A stretch of DNA of 58,945 nucleotides, taken from positions 1 to 58,945 of the forward strand of contig NZ_NFMA01000018.1 of assembly GCF_002161175.1 (NCBI RefSeq), given 5' to 3'. The notes below the pieces were generated by a model. The model saw only the letters and a list, made by a program, of their open reading frames with translations. It ran no database searches and was not told where the DNA came from. The stretch comes from Flavonifractor sp. An100 (lineage in GTDB: Bacteria; Bacillota; Clostridia; Oscillospirales; Oscillospiraceae). Shown here one piece after another: positions 58,364 through 58,945 of the stretch. Position 1 is the stretch's first letter. Every line of letters starts with the position of its first letter. The translations under genes were made by a program, and so were the position numbers.

Positions 58364-58945
58364 ATTACACCATCCAGAGTAAAAGCGACCTGTCCGCCGG
58401 AGCCATGCTGGTGGTGACCTTTCCCGAGGAAGAGCTGGACCGAAAGGCCTTGGAAACCATTCAATTTGACCCGCCCGGATTTCTGGTGCCCTTCCGGCAC
58501 CGCAGCGTCAACGGCCAGGTGGAGTGCACCTACCAGCTGGGCAGCCGGACGAAGCTGCAATACCGCTTCGGCAGCCGCAGCCCCAGGGACTATGTGGCGT
58601 TCTGGGAGCAGGTGCTCCAGCCGCTGCTGGACTGCGGAGACTGGTTTTTGACCCCCTACTCCTTTGTGATGGACCCACAGTATCTCTTTGTGGACCGGCA
58701 GGGAGGCGAGGTGAGCTACCTGTACATCCCGTCCAAAGAGCCCTGTTCCGACTACGGCACGCTGTGCTCTCTGGTGGCCGAGCTGTCCCGGCGCAATGGG
58801 GTCACGGACCCCGCCCTGGAAAATAAGGTGCTGCGGGCCATCATGCAGGACTTCCGGCCAAAGGAATTTTTAGGGATGCTCCGTCAGGCCATGCGGGACG
58901 CCCCCGCTCCTCAGCCGGCCGCTCCCGCCCCCGCTCCGGCTCCCG
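58360..58945 (+). CDS. Partial protein, probable DUF6382/FHA family (runs off right edge)
   Basis: First 195 codons only. The sequence MNYTIQSKSDLSAGAMLVVT, GFLVPFRHRSVNGQVECTYQ, then YVAFWEQVLQPLLDCGDWFL and VMDPQYLFVDRQGGEVSYLY fits the N-terminal domain called DUF6382, which in Clostridia precedes a Pro-rich linker and an FHA domain. The visible part ends in an Ala/Pro linker, so the FHA domain, if present, lies beyond the edge. The start overlaps the WG-repeat gene stop by four bases (ATGA). Confidence 0.7.
   Translation, partial: MNYTIQSKSDLSAGAMLVVTFPEEELDRKALETIQFDPPGFLVPFRHRSVNGQVECTYQLGSRTKLQYRFGSRSPRDYVAFWEQVLQPLLDCGDWFLTPYSFVMDPQYLFVDRQGGEVSYLYIPSKEPCSDYGTLCSLVAELSRRNGVTDPALENKVLRAIMQDFRPKEFLGMLRQAMRDAPAPQPAAPAPAPAP

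Overview
The window reads as chromosome of a GC-rich, monoderm, anaerobic Clostridia bacterium, most likely a gut Oscillospiraceae relative (Flavonifractor/Lawsonibacter-like; this is an inference from gene content and base composition). Supporting signs are strong AGGAGG ribosome sites, TctC with a lipobox, an anaerobic radical SAM maturase, a PucR regulator, a Gram-positive style Tad pilus locus and large membrane Ser/Thr kinases with FHA partners. No tRNA, rRNA or CRISPR array was seen.

Layout. 1-1.4 kb: the end of an IS21-family element (istA runs off the left edge) next to a fragment of a cytosine methyltransferase that abuts icd. 1.4-5.0 kb: icd, an M20 amidohydrolase and a YfcC-type carrier that has lost an internal block. 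5.2-13.8 kb: a catabolic locus in which prpF, an OadA-like protein and an aconitase-family hydratase pair are divergent from a LysR regulator, with a TctCBA tricarboxylate transporter beyond it; matching LysR-type T-N11-A motifs lie in front of both operons. 13.9-14.7 kb: decayed DNA with a malic enzyme remnant. 14.8-15.9 kb: a radical SAM maturase.

16-33 kb is the most striking part: a membrane-bound O-phosphorylation array. It holds a PP2C phosphatase with a repeat-rich outer segment, an unrecognised protein, an FHA protein carrying what looks like a kinase C-lobe stub, three paralogous zinc-ribbon/kinase/TM/Sel1-type kinases, a pseudokinase with an outer leucine-rich-like segment, a trypsin-like protease with a TM and cytoplasmic FHA, and a paralogue of that protein whose protease domain has lost its catalytic residues. 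A two-component pair follows. The design suggests outside sensing through Sel1/LRR/protease-fold domains, phosphorylation inside, reading by FHA and reversal by PP2C.

33-46 kb is metabolic and partly decayed: racemase, TRAP-like permease, a DapB paralogue, remains of a four-part [2Fe-2S]/FAD dehydrogenase operon, a PucR regulator, a GltS-type carrier, a frameshifted D-2-hydroxyacid dehydrogenase, a duplicated structured promoter element, glycogen synthase with a long histone-H1-like tail, and a second hydroxyacid dehydrogenase. 46.4 kb to the right edge is a Tad (Flp) pilus operon: Crp-type regulator, PP2C phosphatase, TadZ, TadA, TadB, TadC, a small membrane protein, Flp pilin, TadE, a TadG-like DUF5702 protein, a second TadE-like protein, prepilin peptidase, a WG-repeat protein and the start of a protein resembling the DUF6382/FHA family. 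The phosphatase there, and the FHA domain if present past the edge, make it a plausible partner of the 16-30 kb array.
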